From NCBI GenBank assembly GCA_038093975.1, contig JBBPTG010000022.1, positions 124,001-188,000 of the forward strand: 64,000 nucleotides of DNA. The letters are read 5' to 3'. This DNA comes from Chalciporus piperatus (lineage: Eukaryota; Basidiomycota; Agaricomycetes; Boletales; Boletaceae). The position numbers and the translations under genes are program-made. Below the pieces are notes generated by a model. The model made no database searches. It was given only the letters and a program-made list of their open reading frames with translations, and was not told the origin of the DNA. Position 1 is the first letter of the stretch. Every line of letters starts with the position of its first letter. Positions 11,100 through 23,074 of the stretch are shown here, piece after piece.

Positions 11100-13959
11100 T
11101 CCCCCCTCAAGTTCTGGACATGGATATACCTGCAGCCTCGCATACCTCGAAGACTTCACCCTTTTCTCGGCTCTCTCTTGGGTCATGTATCATACCCATT
11201 CTTTGGTCTCGCCATTGTAAATCGAGTATCATCTTTCTTCTGGGGTATATAATTGAATATTTTGGAATCATCCAAGTCATTGTTGACTCAAGGGTCACTG
11301 CACAAGTCCAAATCGCGCGGTTCCTCAGTCTGTTCCTCAGGAGACGGTCCACTATCCCTGCAACTGACGCAAACTGGTGCCTTTCCCGACGAACAGAATA
11401 CAGGCTCGTTGAACGCTTACCAAGTAGAGTCAATACTTGCCCGAAACAAACCAACTTGGGAAGAACTTTGATAGGTTTTGGTGACTTGGCTCGGCGACAT
11501 CTTGGATTCACCGCCGACCCCACCGACGGGACGGTCGTACTTATTAAACCCGAGTTTAGATCATTGACGTTGCCACCTATCGTACCTTAATCATTCGAAT
11601 GGGCGGTGGGTGGCGGGTGGTTGAGGACGCCCACAAACCTAGAATTTTCACATCGCATGGCTCGCGAACCCCATTGTTTGACCATGTGGACGTCGCGGAG
11701 AAGCAACTTGCATATGTACAATGTATGACCCTGGTTCCATTGTTGCAGTACGTTTCTCGGCGGAGTCACGCCACCACTGGCAGTAACATATAGCTAATGA
11801 CCCTGTTACCATCCCTTCTCAGTAAAGGAACAACTTGAAGGAACTCACGTTGATAGACACTTGCCAGTGGAAAGGTCCCGTTCCCGCTTCGCGGTCCCCC
11901 TGACTTATAATAGCGCCTCTTTGCAAGCTCAATCATTCATATTCAAGTTGTAGTCTGGTGACCAATTGGGTTGGTGCCAGAACTGGCTCGCACACATCCT
12001 AATTCAATCCCTGGTGTCCCTGTATAAAGTAGGTCCTGCCAAGCAGGTTCATGAATCGTGGTCGTAGATTTGGGACCGAAAATCAGGAGCGACTATCTCG
12101 CCAGTCATTGATTATTGGTGTGAAATCCCCTGGAACGATTTTCCCTCGAGGGTTTTACTCATCAGCTTCCGATCTGGGATATCAGACCAGGGATTCCCCA
12201 ATGTGCTCATGGTTGCTATTGCGAAATGGCGCCACTTACAACTCCCCCCCTCCCTTATCCAATTTTGTCATCCCATCCGTTTTCTCAAGATCGCCCAATT
12301 CATCATCCTCTTCGTTAACCCCCAATCAAGGTGGTTAGTCGATCTCCCATAAGCGAACGGTATGCTCTCCGTCTATACGGCGTCGTTTTCGCCAGCGTAT
12401 GGGTTGGCAAGGAAAGTCGAAGGAAGGCCAAGGAAGAGAAACAATCCTCAAGTTCTGGATGTGGGGGTTTATGGTGGAGGTATTAATGGGTTGGGACCGT
12501 TAATTGCTGACCTCGAGGAAGGACATGAAATTGCCCTGCTTCCGCTCACGAAGCGGGACTCGGACAATATATTGCCGCACTAATCCAAGTCGATGGAGAT
12601 CTTGTTCCTCCCGTTGTAAGTAGTCATGTATTGCTACGCGAGGAAGTGGCAAGCACCGGAGGACGACGTTTAAGAGGGATGAACGTCACTTGCGAACTGG
12701 CCGAAAGCCTCTGATCCATTGACGTTCTAGGGGGTGCTAGTTCAGTTTGATCAATGAATATAGCTATATGAAATGTCTTGTCGAATCCATTGCAGTCTTG
12801 CTTGGACCCTTTCATAGATGAATAGACAGGAATAAACGGATCAGGTTTGTTCATCTTGTTGTCTTTGAGGACTTCTGACCCGACCGCAGGGGTGTACGCA
12901 GTCTGCGTTGAGCTTGACACTGTCGATGGGTAGTATGAATTGCCCAAGACATTGTGCGGGTCAGTAACCATCACTTGGTTCAATTGAATACCGTAGGTCC
13001 TGATAAATGTATCGTCCCCGATGTCATTCTGCGCATACAGCAACTCTCCCGTTCAGGCGGATCTTCACGGCGCTCACCTGAAATGCTAGAGGCAATACCA
13101 ATGTTTTCAACGCGTCGACAATCGTCGGGGTGATTTTTGGGGACATCTGCGGGTAAGTCGTGAAGCTAGAGCCACGCATATCTGTCCGGGTTCAAGATGA
13201 GAGTCGGCCATTCGATCTACAGTGGGACTCTCTCGTTGTTCAAGTTTCGGTTCCGGAAGTCGAGGCTAGAAAAAAGTTCAATGGTGTTTGGTAAGCGTCA
13301 ACTAATGATTTATCAAAACTTGATCAAAACACCGATATTGAGTAGGGCGACACTCGTCACTGCTGCATGACGAGAATCCCCCACTCGAGATCAGTGCATG
13401 ACCAGGGTTGGCGGAGGTCGGCTCGATGCTGGCGGCATAAATCAGCAGCTTGAGGGGAAGATGATGATCATGATGGGATCGAACTATTGTGAAATTTCGT
13501 AGAAAGGGTCGCATCCGACCCATCGTGATCAGATCGTGATCGTGAAGAAGAGAACACTGATCATGATCCCTACCACGCGATGTGGGACATGGTCTTTGAT
13601 CGGGCAGCCACGAGGTCAGCACGGTCCACATAATGTTGGGCAGGACTTTGCTTGCACTTTGATGCGCTTACGGAGGAGGGATGGACAGGCTGACAGTGGA
13701 ACGTTTTTGACAAGCCCTCGCACGATTTGTTGTGCTCTGGTTTGGTTGGACACTTCGCAAATAAGGGAATTAATTACCCAAGAATTACCAGTAACCAATC
13801 AATCGGCAAGTGTCACAGGACTTGACAAACATACGGCAATCCCATCATTTATATAAGAAAACAGATGGAGCACCTTTTTTCTTTCCTTAGTGCTGCTGGG
13901 CGGTATTCACTTTCTTTTTCGTTCGCATTCTTTTCGAGTCGTAGGGTTGATCTCTCATC
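11100..13959. other. Long stretch without a convincing gene
   Basis: Several open frames of 90-165 codons exist (11096-11590 plus, 12051-12583 plus, 12624-13043 minus, 13302-13631 minus). The minus frame at 12624-13043 (LLYAQNDIGDDTFIRTYGI...) has an upstream segment near 13040-13160 that could splice to it. It reads like protein but matches nothing I know. The region may hold an unrecognised minus-strand gene or a decayed one. Confidence 0.3.
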
Positions 13960-14561
13960 ATGAGTAAGCGACTGTCCTTGGAAGTGTTTGAGCTATGTTC
14001 ATCTTTGATAGGTTCTTCGGCGTTTGTTTTAGCCTTGTTCATATTTTCTTCTTTGCCCGTCGCCAGGGCAGAGCTTCACTGCCACTTTATAATGTGAGTT
14101 TCTTTTGGTCGAACAAAACGTGCTTGCAAGAAATGAACAATGTCTTTATCAGTAACAACGTGGATCTTTGCTCCTGGACCAATCACCATCTGGGACTAGG
14201 TATCGCACTTTTGGGTGGTGTGGGTACGTTGTAGTCGAATCACGCGTTCAAGACAAAAGTTGACAATCGAAATGTAGTGGGATGGTTGGTGTTCCTGGCT
14301 TTCCTCGTATCTGCTCTCCGGCACCGGACACAACAGAGAAGATCCACGGAGTCGATAACTAGGACAAGCTCCATTCCCAAAGATCCGCCACAGCTACGCC
14401 CTCTATCTTTGTTAGAGGCGCGACGATATCCCTTCGCAATAGAGGGTACGGGCTGGCGAGCGTCGACCCTAGGGAAGTTCGGCATATTCCCATCCTCCCA
14501 AGACGACGCGAGCAAAAGGACATCCAGTCCTCCACCGCGCTATGTTGCGTCTGCAGTGTGA
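13960..14561 (+). CDS. Small type I membrane protein with signal peptide
   Basis: Four exons join in phase: 13960-13963, 14012-14093, 14153-14223 and 14278-14561, giving 146 aa. Exon 1 contributes only ATG plus one base. After splicing the protein starts MSSSAFVLALFIFSSLPVAR, a clear signal peptide. A short lumenal part with Cys/His/Trp follows (ELHCHFI, DLCSWTNHHLGLG), then a hydrophobic helix across the third intron (ALLGGVG, GWLVFLAFLVSAL). A basic, Ser/Pro-rich cytoplasmic tail ends VASAV. Splice sites are good (GTAAGC/TAG, GTGAGT/CAG, GTACGT/TAG). No family is recognised. The architecture suggests a small cell-surface or secretory-pathway membrane protein. Confidence 0.62.
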
Positions 14562-14951
14562 TGATGGTAACACGAGCTTAGGATGTAGTGATTGATCGAT
14601 CGACGTGCAATGATGATTTGATCATGCTCCAAAGAGTTCTTTTTAACTTTACGATGTGACAATGTTGAGGTGCGAAACACTGCCGAGTCTTCGGATATTT
14701 GTTCGGATATTATTCGTGGTTAGACCGCACGAGTTCACGCTAGACCGAGCTCTGGACTCTGAAGATATAAACGGAGTGGATACGCAAGGTTGTTCCCACT
14801 TTTTGTTGTCGTTGTACTCGTGGGCGGGGTGTGGCTGACCCTGAGAAATTGGCGCTCAAAGTTCCTTCTTTGAATCTTCCAAGTTCCAACCCGCTTCAGA
14901 GGTCGTCGCAGAGCGAACCCGAGAGCCTCTTCTTTTTCTCTTTCTTTTTCC
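14562..14951. promoter_or_regulatory. Promoter region of the Msb1-like gene
   Basis: It contains TATAAAC at about 14765 and a pyrimidine-rich tract (14929-14951, TTCTTTTTCTCTTTC...) ending at the start codon, as is usual upstream of well-expressed fungal genes. No coding exon is seen. Confidence 0.45.
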
Positions 14952-17900
14952 ATGCCCAGCTTATTTTCTCGTGCAAGGACAACCTCGACACCAGGCAAGA
15001 AATCATCCCCCACCCCTCATGTAGCTGGTGCCGCTAGCCTCTCCCCCAACTACGATGAGTTCGGTCGTGTGAACAGTAAAGGCTCTGGCTCAGCTGTCCA
15101 CCTTTCGCCCCCGAAAAAAGATGGAGGAAAAGACAAGGCAAAGAAAAGTCAAGACGGCCAGCCAAGGATGCGGACCATCAGCTCACCGAGACTCGATCGC
15201 GAGATGGGCGACCTCGTCGCTCACATACCCGACGGTAGCTTCCTTCCACTCAACCTCGACCGACCACGGGACGAATCTGGAGAGGAAAAGACTTTGGAGC
15301 ACGACTATGGCTACCTCTCCTACGAGCGGCATGTCATCCTCGGTCTCGACGAGGTGGCTCGCCTCGTGGATGTCGTTGCTGTCGAACTGGGTACCCGCTG
15401 CCTGACAACCCCCTTCATTTTCTCTGCGCTCGCCCTTGATATATCCTCTTCTGCGATAAAACGCCTCATTCGCGCTTTCCTCGACACTTGCGCCAACCCT
15501 TCCTCAAGAGAGGCAGAGCACCGCTGGCGCGAAGAAGCGCGATTTGCGGGTCCGCATGAGCTGGGCATGTGCATTCGTTGGGGTCTTGCGCGGGTCGTAA
15601 GAGTAGTCGGCGGCCAAGCGGTCCGAGGTCTCATTTCTTGGGATCACTACGTCGAATTCCGTGACACAGAAGCTGGTATGCATCATTCCATTCCTCCCCT
15701 CATATTATCACGGACACGAGGCGTTGTCAACTAATTAATTATTTTTATCGGTGCCTTCAGCTCTCAGTTACCCCCCAACGCACTTTGCAACCTTCTTACC
15801 ACCGTTACCTCCGGTACTCAGGCCCATTCTCTTGACTCTTCTGAGTCTTCTTATTCGTTTCACGGCGCACAGCGCTTCTTCTGGTCACACCCCTCCAACG
15901 CTATCGCCGCTTTTCGGGCCTTTGCTTTTTGGGTTGGGTCCGGCCAGTCTTTCGTTCCATCACACATACATTCATTATCTTCGCGCCGTAAACGCTATGG
16001 AGCATATGATGTTGGCGTTCATCCGATGGCAAGACGCGCCCAAAACGCCAGGTTCGCGTTCTGACATCAACACCCCCATCGCTTTCGGCAGTGCATCCAC
16101 CCTCGGAGTTCCCACCCGCCTCAAGGACTGGATCAGAGGCTACCCATCAATGTTGCCCTTCCTGCAGATGAAAGAGAAACAGGATAAACCAGAAGCGCGT
16201 CGTGGAGCTAGGACGATGCGCGTCGTCAGCGTTCGCCGTAACGTCCGAATGTATTCCCCAGATCTCATCAAGACGGCTGCCAGCTGGGCGTCCACTCGAT
16301 CAAGCCATGATAACGGTCATGGGTTGGCTGGATCGAAGGAATGGGAGCGTATTGCACCGTCCGGATTGAAGTTGCATCCACGCTATTCAGAGTCATATAA
16401 GAAGAGGATGGACATGCCGGCGAATTTCCACCCCTACACAGGTACCTCGGGCGGAACAGCGTCAGCAACATCGAGTACCTCGTCTGCGACGTCGACTTCC
16501 GGTGATGAGAAGGATGGCGGTAAACTAGGTTTGGGTATCAGGGAGGGCGGGGGCCGCTTCGGGACCCTGACGGAGCTCAAGTGGGGTGAATTCGAAGCCA
16601 CGGGTTTCGGAACACTGGAAGTCGACCAGAAGAAGCTTCAATTCGATCTAACCGAAAGCGAGAAGATGGTAGGTTCAATGGTGGTCCGGATGACACCAGC
16701 TAATCTCTTTGCAGGCTCGTACTGCGAAGCGCTCTACGATGAACTGGAACGACTTCTCTACCCTCGGATTCAATCGCCCAGAGGCTCCTCTCAACGCTAC
16801 CCTGCAATTTAGCACGCCCGTCGTTCAGACTATATCTTCGTGGCCAGTGCACAGCGCGAACATTCACAAGAAGTTGAAGAAGACTCAGCGTGCGCTTCCT
16901 CCGTTTGGTTGGGATACCGAGCCTGTCATGTCATCCGAGGTGATGGTCGAGGAAGCGTTCATGGACGTTTTCTGTGACTTGGTGTACGGTGGTGGGTGGA
17001 TGGACATCGAACGCGGCGAGGAGACTGACAGAGAGTGTAACTGGGCCATGGTGAGCATGCTTTTCGTCGGAGGTTGACTAGGCCTTGCTCATTGGTATCA
17101 CAGATCGAGTTCAAATCTCTTCCAATCAACAAGAGCTCCACCCCGACACCTGGAGGTGATCCTCGCACTGCCGCAACCGTCTTCATCTTCGAAGAGTTCG
17201 TGCCAGCAGAATACAGACAACAACTTGTCAAGGACACTGGCCACAAGCGTCGGTTGCCCTTTCTGTTTTCTCCGTCCAGCAAATCGAGGCCGTGGAAACC
17301 TGCTGCGACGTTGAACGGCCGTCCTTATGTCGTGGGACACGTTCCCAAAACGCCTACCTACCGCGAAGTGGAATTCGAAGGCCTTCTGAGGTCCAATGGC
17401 AGCAAAGTGCTCACTCTGTCCAAGCCCTCTGGGAATGCACCCATCGTCACGATCTCACCTGACCCCGACCATGACAACTATGCATCCTCGAGACCAGGCA
17501 CTGCAGGATCTGCGCGTGCATCTGCCAGTTCCCCTGCGCCTGCGCCTGCTAGTTCTCCGACTCCTGCGAAACAGTTGGAAAGAGCAGCCTCAGACACGCC
17601 TCTCACGCCATCGGGAAACAAGCGGCGGTTTCGTATCCCGGTTCCTAGCCCATCTTCCGTAAGACGCCAGTCAGCGGTACCCGCCGAATACTCGACCGTG
17701 GATTTCGAGACGCGCATGGCGAGTTACAGCGATGACGAGTGGAACGAGAGCTCGAGTGCCAAAGCGCTCACGCCTGCTGAAAAGCAACAACGGAGGATGT
17801 CGAGAGATGATGCATGGGTGGATATATTGGTCGCTACCCATACTCGCAGGCTAGAGTCTCCAGAGGCGGAACGCCGAGCACCGGGATCGAGAGGTCTCAA

Positions 17901-18921
17901 GGGTGGACGCTCGGATCCTGAATTGGCCAGTCAAGAAATTGCACAAGTCCTCGCTGGCGTTCGAGCGCGTTCTCCGCTCTCTGACGATGAGGAGCTTCAA
18001 GTCCGTACGTCTGGCGCGGGTGAACCTCGATCCAGTGAAGTTTCGGGGGAGAAACCCAAGGAGGAGGAAGATGCGGATGTGGAGTCGGTGATGTCGTATC
18101 CCAAAGCGAAGCGGGTTGGGTACTTTGATCTACATCCCGAGCGACGACCTGGAGCGAACACACCTCTATCGGTACGATCGCAAGTTCACACAGACGATTC
18201 TGATGGTGACGACGTACCAGATGATCTGGTCTATGGGACGCCTGAAGAGGTGGTTATTCGGCCGTCGCCGGAACCAATGAGACCGTCTTTCGATACGGTG
18301 GAGAGTGCGTACGATCCTACGCCACCGGCTTCCCCATCCCACACCATCGACATTCCCGGGTTCACTCATCCAATCGATATTCCCGGGTTCACTCATACAA
18401 TCGACATTCCCGAGTTCACCCATACGATCGACATTCCCGAATTCACCAATACGGAAAGAAGTAGAGAAGAGAAGGAGACTGGGCATTCTAGAGCCGAATC
18501 GACGACGTTGCCGAATCTGATGCAATCTTCGAACGACAAGCAGACCCAGGCATCAACGATGCAGAGCAAGACTGCGAAACTGATTGAAATGTACCGCGAA
18601 AAGGAGAAACGGGGCAACGTGACGACGGCTGTCGCGTCCAAAGTTACAGTACGCTCCTCACCACTTCCCGTCAAGAACGCCGAACTTCCTCCCCTACCTA
18701 GCGTTAGCGTTCCATCCCCGGTCTCGCCACCCCTTGAAGCCGATACACCAGAAATCGAAGATGAAGTCGAACGTGAACGTGAACCAGAACCAGAGGGAGA
18801 GGGAGATGTGGATTCCCTATCGCTACCGAATTTATCTTTCGAATCTGGTCGGAACAGTCCGGCGCGGTATATCCACGGTGCTCCCCTTTCAAACGTGCTT
18901 GAAGAAGAGGAGGAAGAGTGA
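14952..18921 (+). CDS. Msb1/Mug8-like morphogenesis protein
   Basis: Four exons join in phase: 14952-15675, 15761-16668, 16715-17050 and 17104-18921, giving 1261 aa. The start MPSLFSRARTTSTPGKK is the usual beginning of these proteins. Residues about 90-560 form the conserved Msb1_Mug8 region, related to a RhoGAP fold. Visible blocks include VILGLDEVARLVDVVAVEL, FSALALDISSSAIKRLIRAF, HYLRAVNAMEHMMLAFIRWQ and WGEFEATGFG. The C-terminal half is low complexity, rich in Ser/Pro/Glu, with a fourfold nonapeptide repeat and an acidic end. In yeasts Msb1 acts in polarised growth with Cdc42/Rho1 and the cell-wall integrity pathway; the same role here is inferred from family only. No transmembrane segment. 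All introns have standard sites. Confidence 0.87.
18343..18450 (+). repeat. 27-bp tandem repeat x4 coding TIDIPGFTH-like nonapeptides
   Basis: Four exact 27-bp units inside the Msb1-like gene code TIDIPGFTH, PIDIPGFTH, TIDIPEFTH and TIDIPEFTN. Third-position changes between units show it is a settled repeat rather than a very recent slip. Confidence 0.9.
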
Positions 18922-19806
18922 AGGTGGCGTTGTTACTGTGTGACATATGTTGGATTTCGCGGATTCTATGTGCTCTTTTTCCCTTGCCCTCTCTCTTTGG
19001 CTTTCCTCTCTCTCTCTCTCTCATTGACATCTCTCTCAACACCCATATCCTTTCCCTTTTACCCAAACTCTTGTTCTCGGAGCTGGACAGCCGAATCAAA
19101 CCGATTATTATCGCTAGCATATATACATACGAATCCCATTCAAACGTTCATTTTTGCCCCCCACCCTCTCGATCCCGATCCCGATCCCATTCCCGATCAT
19201 TCACATATACTTTCAAGCGCGACTCTTTTTTGTTTTGCTAACAAAATCGTCCTAATACCCTTCGTTGGAATTTTCGATACCTGTCAATCGTTCACAAGTA
19301 AAATGTTGTTTCCTCGCCTTGCAGTATGTCGTCAGGCTCGACTTTTTTTTCGACATCCGTCCGTCCGAACGGGGACTCGTAAGTCAGTCCCGCGGCTTGG
19401 ACTCTCGGGTTCTCGGGCTTTTGAATCTGGTTATGTCTCTCTCGTCTATCGAGGTAGTGCACACAACGTATGATTCTCGATTTTTTTTGGAATGATCTCA
19501 GTTCCAATGGGATTTTGCTACTGAACTACGGTGGAATTAGAGAACGGATGCTGATGGACTACATGACACGCTGATGCGACACTTATGGATCGTTTAGCGC
19601 GCGCTTGACATTGCGGTCACGAGGAAGATGGTGCGGTATCTTATCGCTAATATCAGCGTGGGCGGCGCTCCGGATATGAGTTATTTAATACCGTCCACCA
19701 GTTTGACGCGGACGAGAGAGAGCTCGACGTTTTGCTACATACCTCGCATTTCTTGACGAACCCCAAAGTCACAGTCGACATCGAGCACTAGCTAGGGACT
19801 TGAATC
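18922..19806. other. Intergenic between Msb1-like and oxoprolinase genes
   Basis: No gene. It holds a CT-rich microsatellite (about 19003-19022), a GATCCC-type short tandem repeat (about 19169-19198) and further T-rich tracts. It serves as 3' UTR of the upstream gene and promoter of the downstream one. Confidence 0.45.
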
Positions 19807-22783
19807 ATGCCAGTCGTCATTCCGGATAGATCGATCAGGATCTGTGCAGACCGAGGGGGTACATTCTGTGACGTCCACGCGTAAGCATGCTCGTATAATG
19901 TCCTTTGTTGGTTTCGAAAGAGGTGTACTCACAGAGGGCTTGCGATAGATCTTATCCTGATCCTGAAAATCCACAGGAGAGGAAGGAGTTGGTGGTGAAG
20001 CTTTGTGAGTTTTGAACGAGGGGCGAGTGGACTGACTGACTGACTGACTGACGGGGTGGCGGATGATGCATAGTATCTCAGGATCCGAGCAATTACAACG
20101 ATGCGCCTACGGAGGGTATTAGGAGAGTGTTGGAGATCGTGACCGGGGAAAAGATCAACCGAGGGAACGTCTTAAACACGGACAAGATCGGTGCGTTCCG
20201 TCCCTCCCTCTCCTCCCCGTAGCATTCGCGATGACCGTGCGCTAACCGTCCATCGATATATTCAATCGCACCGGCAACACACATGCGTGTAGATTACATC
20301 CGACTATCTACGACGGTCGCTACCAACGCCCTCTTGGAACGCAAAGGCCATAAACACGCGTTGCTCATCACGAAAGGGTTCAAAGACCTCCTTTTGATCG
20401 GTAACCAGTCGCGTCCTCGGATTTTTGATCTCAACATTCGGAGACCTCCGCCGTTGTATTCGGAGGTTGTCGAGGTGGACGAGAGGGTGACGCTCGTGGG
20501 GTATACGTCGGATCCAAAGTCGGAGGAACATGCGATTCAGTGGAACGAGGATGGGGGTGTGAAGAAGGGGTATAGGGGACCTGGATGGGATGGAGAAGGG
20601 CATGCGGAGGGTCCGGGTGAAATCGTGAGAGGTATTTCAGGGGAGGCGGTGCGTATCTTGAAACGACCAGGTAAATGCGTTGTCTCTCTCGTCGAAACGT
20701 GTCACTGGAGCTCACAGTTGACTCGGCTTGGACGTTGGTGTGTAGATCTCGAGGTTGCGAAACGTGACTTGGAACGGCTTTACGAAGCGGGATACCGTTC
20801 GCTGGCTATTGTGCTCATTCATTCGTATACGTTCCCGGATCACGAGACACAGCTCGGAAAGCTGGCGAGGGAGGTTGGGTTCACTCAGGTCTCGGAATCG
20901 TGTCAGCTTCTTCCGATGATCAAAGTCGTTCCACGAGGGGTATCCTCGACCGCCGACGCGTACCTCACGCCGATTCTGAAGGAGTATCTTGATGGGTTCT
21001 TCAAAGGATTCGATGAAAAGCTCAAGGATGGAAAGATTCAGAGTCCTCGGGTCGAGTTCATGGGGAGCGATGGTGGATTGTTGGATTTGAAAAACTTTTC
21101 GGGGTTGAAGAGCATTCTGAGTGGACCTGCTGGAGGCGTGGTGGGTTACGCGTTGACCAGCTGGGATGCTGAGAAAAAGTATCCTATCATTGGGTGCGTT
21201 TGGTCCGGGATGCTGCGTGTATGCGAGACTGATCTCTTTTAGGATTGATGTGGGAGGGACGTCGACTGACGTATCGCGTTTCGATGGGAGGTACGAGGTC
21301 GTGTACGAGACCACGACGGCTGGGGTGACTATTCAGTCTCCCCAACTTGATATCAATACCGTGGCTGCTGGGGGAGGTTCGTGTCTCACCTTCCGTAATG
21401 GATTGTTCATGGCTGGACCGGAGAGTGCGGGAGCTCATCCGGGACCCGTATGTTATCGGTAAGTTTTCGTATATTGGACTGGAGGGGCTTTGTTGACGAC
21501 GGTTGTGCAGAAAGGGAGGCATGTTGGCGGTGACGGACGCAAACTTGCTGCTTGGACGTCTGATTCCAGACTATTTCCCAAAGATCTTTGGAAAATCGGA
21601 GAACGAGGCGTTGGATGTCAACGCTACCAAGACCGCATTCGAAGAGCTGGCCAAGAACATCAACGAGACGCAGGAGAAACCGTTTGAATTGGATGAAATC
21701 GTTTATGGGTATGTATCGACGCCACAGATGATCTAGGGTTTCGAGTTCTGAATCGACGACATTAGTTTCATCAAGGTTGCCAATGAGACGATGTGTCGTC
21801 CCATTCGTTCTTTGACGGAAGCTCGAGGGCACTCGACTGGGAAGCACGTGTACGTACCACTTTCCGATCGCTAGCAATGGGTTTACCTGATTGTGTGAAC
21901 AGACTTGCAAGTTTCGGTGGTGCTGGTGGCCAGCATGCCTGCGAGATTGCAGGTCTTTTGGGAATCAAAACGATTCTTATACATCGTTACAGCTCTATTC
22001 TGTCAGCCTACGGGCTGGCGTTAGCCGACCGGTACGATGAAAGATGTACGTGCTGTACCTTTTGACCCACACCTTTGTCTTCCAGTGCGTTCGAGCTCCA
22101 AGAACCATCCTCGGCTTTCTACTCGAGCAACACTCGCCCTTCTCTTATCACGCGTCTCGATAAGCTCACGGCCGACGTGCGCGAAGAACTTGCCCGTCAA
22201 GGCTTTGAAGGCAACCGAGTGGTCGTGGAGCGGATGTTGAACATGCGCTTCGAAGGCACTGATACCGCCTTGATGGTCTTACCGAATGCGAACGACGGGG
22301 ATGGAAACGAGGATTTCGAGGCTGCGTTCAAGAGGGTGTACAAGTCCGAGTTTGGGTTCTTGTTGGAGACCAAGACGATCATCGTCGACGATGTCAAGGT
22401 GAGACGCCGACTAACATCTCGAGAGAGAGAGAGAGTAACTCACCGAGTCTCATTTCATAGGTGCGCGGCATCGGAAAGACATTTGATTCCCTAGGCGCGG
22501 CATCGGAAAGACATTTGATTCCCTAGGCGAGTCTGTCTACTCGGAGGTCGAACGTCTTCAAAGGACGCCCGTCGATCGTAGCAAAGCGGCGTCGACGAAT
22601 AGCGTCTACTTTGACAAGGTTGGAAGGGTCGATGATACGCCGGTGTACTTGTTGGAGGCGTTGGCGGTTGGAGAGGAGGTGTCTGGGCCTGCGATGATTA
22701 TAGATGATACGCAAACGATCGTGGTCGTTCCGGGAGCGAAGGCGGTGCTTTGTACCAAGCATCTCTATGTGACACTCGAGTAG
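19807..22783 (+). CDS. 5-oxoprolinase (ATP-hydrolysing), HyuA half only, frame broken by a 32-bp duplication
   Basis: Exons in phase are 19807-19880, 19949-20004, 20074-20190, 20293-20670, 20746-21193, 21243-21458, 21511-21708, 21766-21849, 21903-22031, 22086-22398 and 22461-22783. The protein shows [14 protein letters not shown] (N-terminal phosphate loop), [41 protein letters not shown] and [12 protein letters not shown], all typical of hydantoinase A / oxoprolinase. It acts in glutathione turnover: 5-oxoproline + ATP to glutamate. Two oddities stand out. A 32-bp tandem copy at 22463-22526 shifts the frame so that translation stops at 22524-22526 (692 aa); removing one copy restores 766 aa to the stop at 22781. 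Even then the roughly 500-residue HyuB half of eukaryotic enzymes (about 1290 aa) is missing. It is probably non-functional as a full oxoprolinase, or an assembly error plus truncation. Confidence 0.85.
20031..20052. repeat. (ACTG)n microsatellite in an intron
   Basis: About five and a half ACTG units lie within the second intron of the oxoprolinase gene. Confidence 0.9.
22463..22526 (+). repeat. Perfect 32-bp tandem duplication in the last oxoprolinase exon
   Basis: Two identical 32-base units (22463-22494 and 22495-22526) each start GCGCGGCATC and end CCCTAG. As 32 is not a multiple of three, the pair breaks the reading frame. Each unit starts with GC and ends with AG, so removing one as a GC-AG intron would restore the frame exactly, though 32 nt is below normal intron size. 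Confidence 0.95.
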
Positions 22784-23074
22784 AGTAGATCTAGCACTCG
22801 GAGCACGACTTTGATATATCTCTTATGCAGGTTCGCTGTTAGATAGCATGTGAATACACGTCGGGTTTAACGGTATACGGCACCATGTGAACCTTCCCTC
22901 CCAACAAATTCCCAACGGTGTTTTTCCACCCTGACCACATTCGAGCTAGGCGACCTCTTAGCGATGAAGCCAAGGTCATAAATAATTTACACTTCGTTCA
23001 CTCCCTCACGTTCCTCACCGGAACTTCCACCACGTTCCTTCTATGTTTTAAACGTCCTACAGACTATCAAAACC

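Noticed and set aside
11096..11590. 164-codon plus-strand frame
   Set aside because: A nearly equal frame is open on the other strand. Composition looks random and no motif or splice chain supports it. The true end of the upstream membrane protein (to 11099) overlaps its start.
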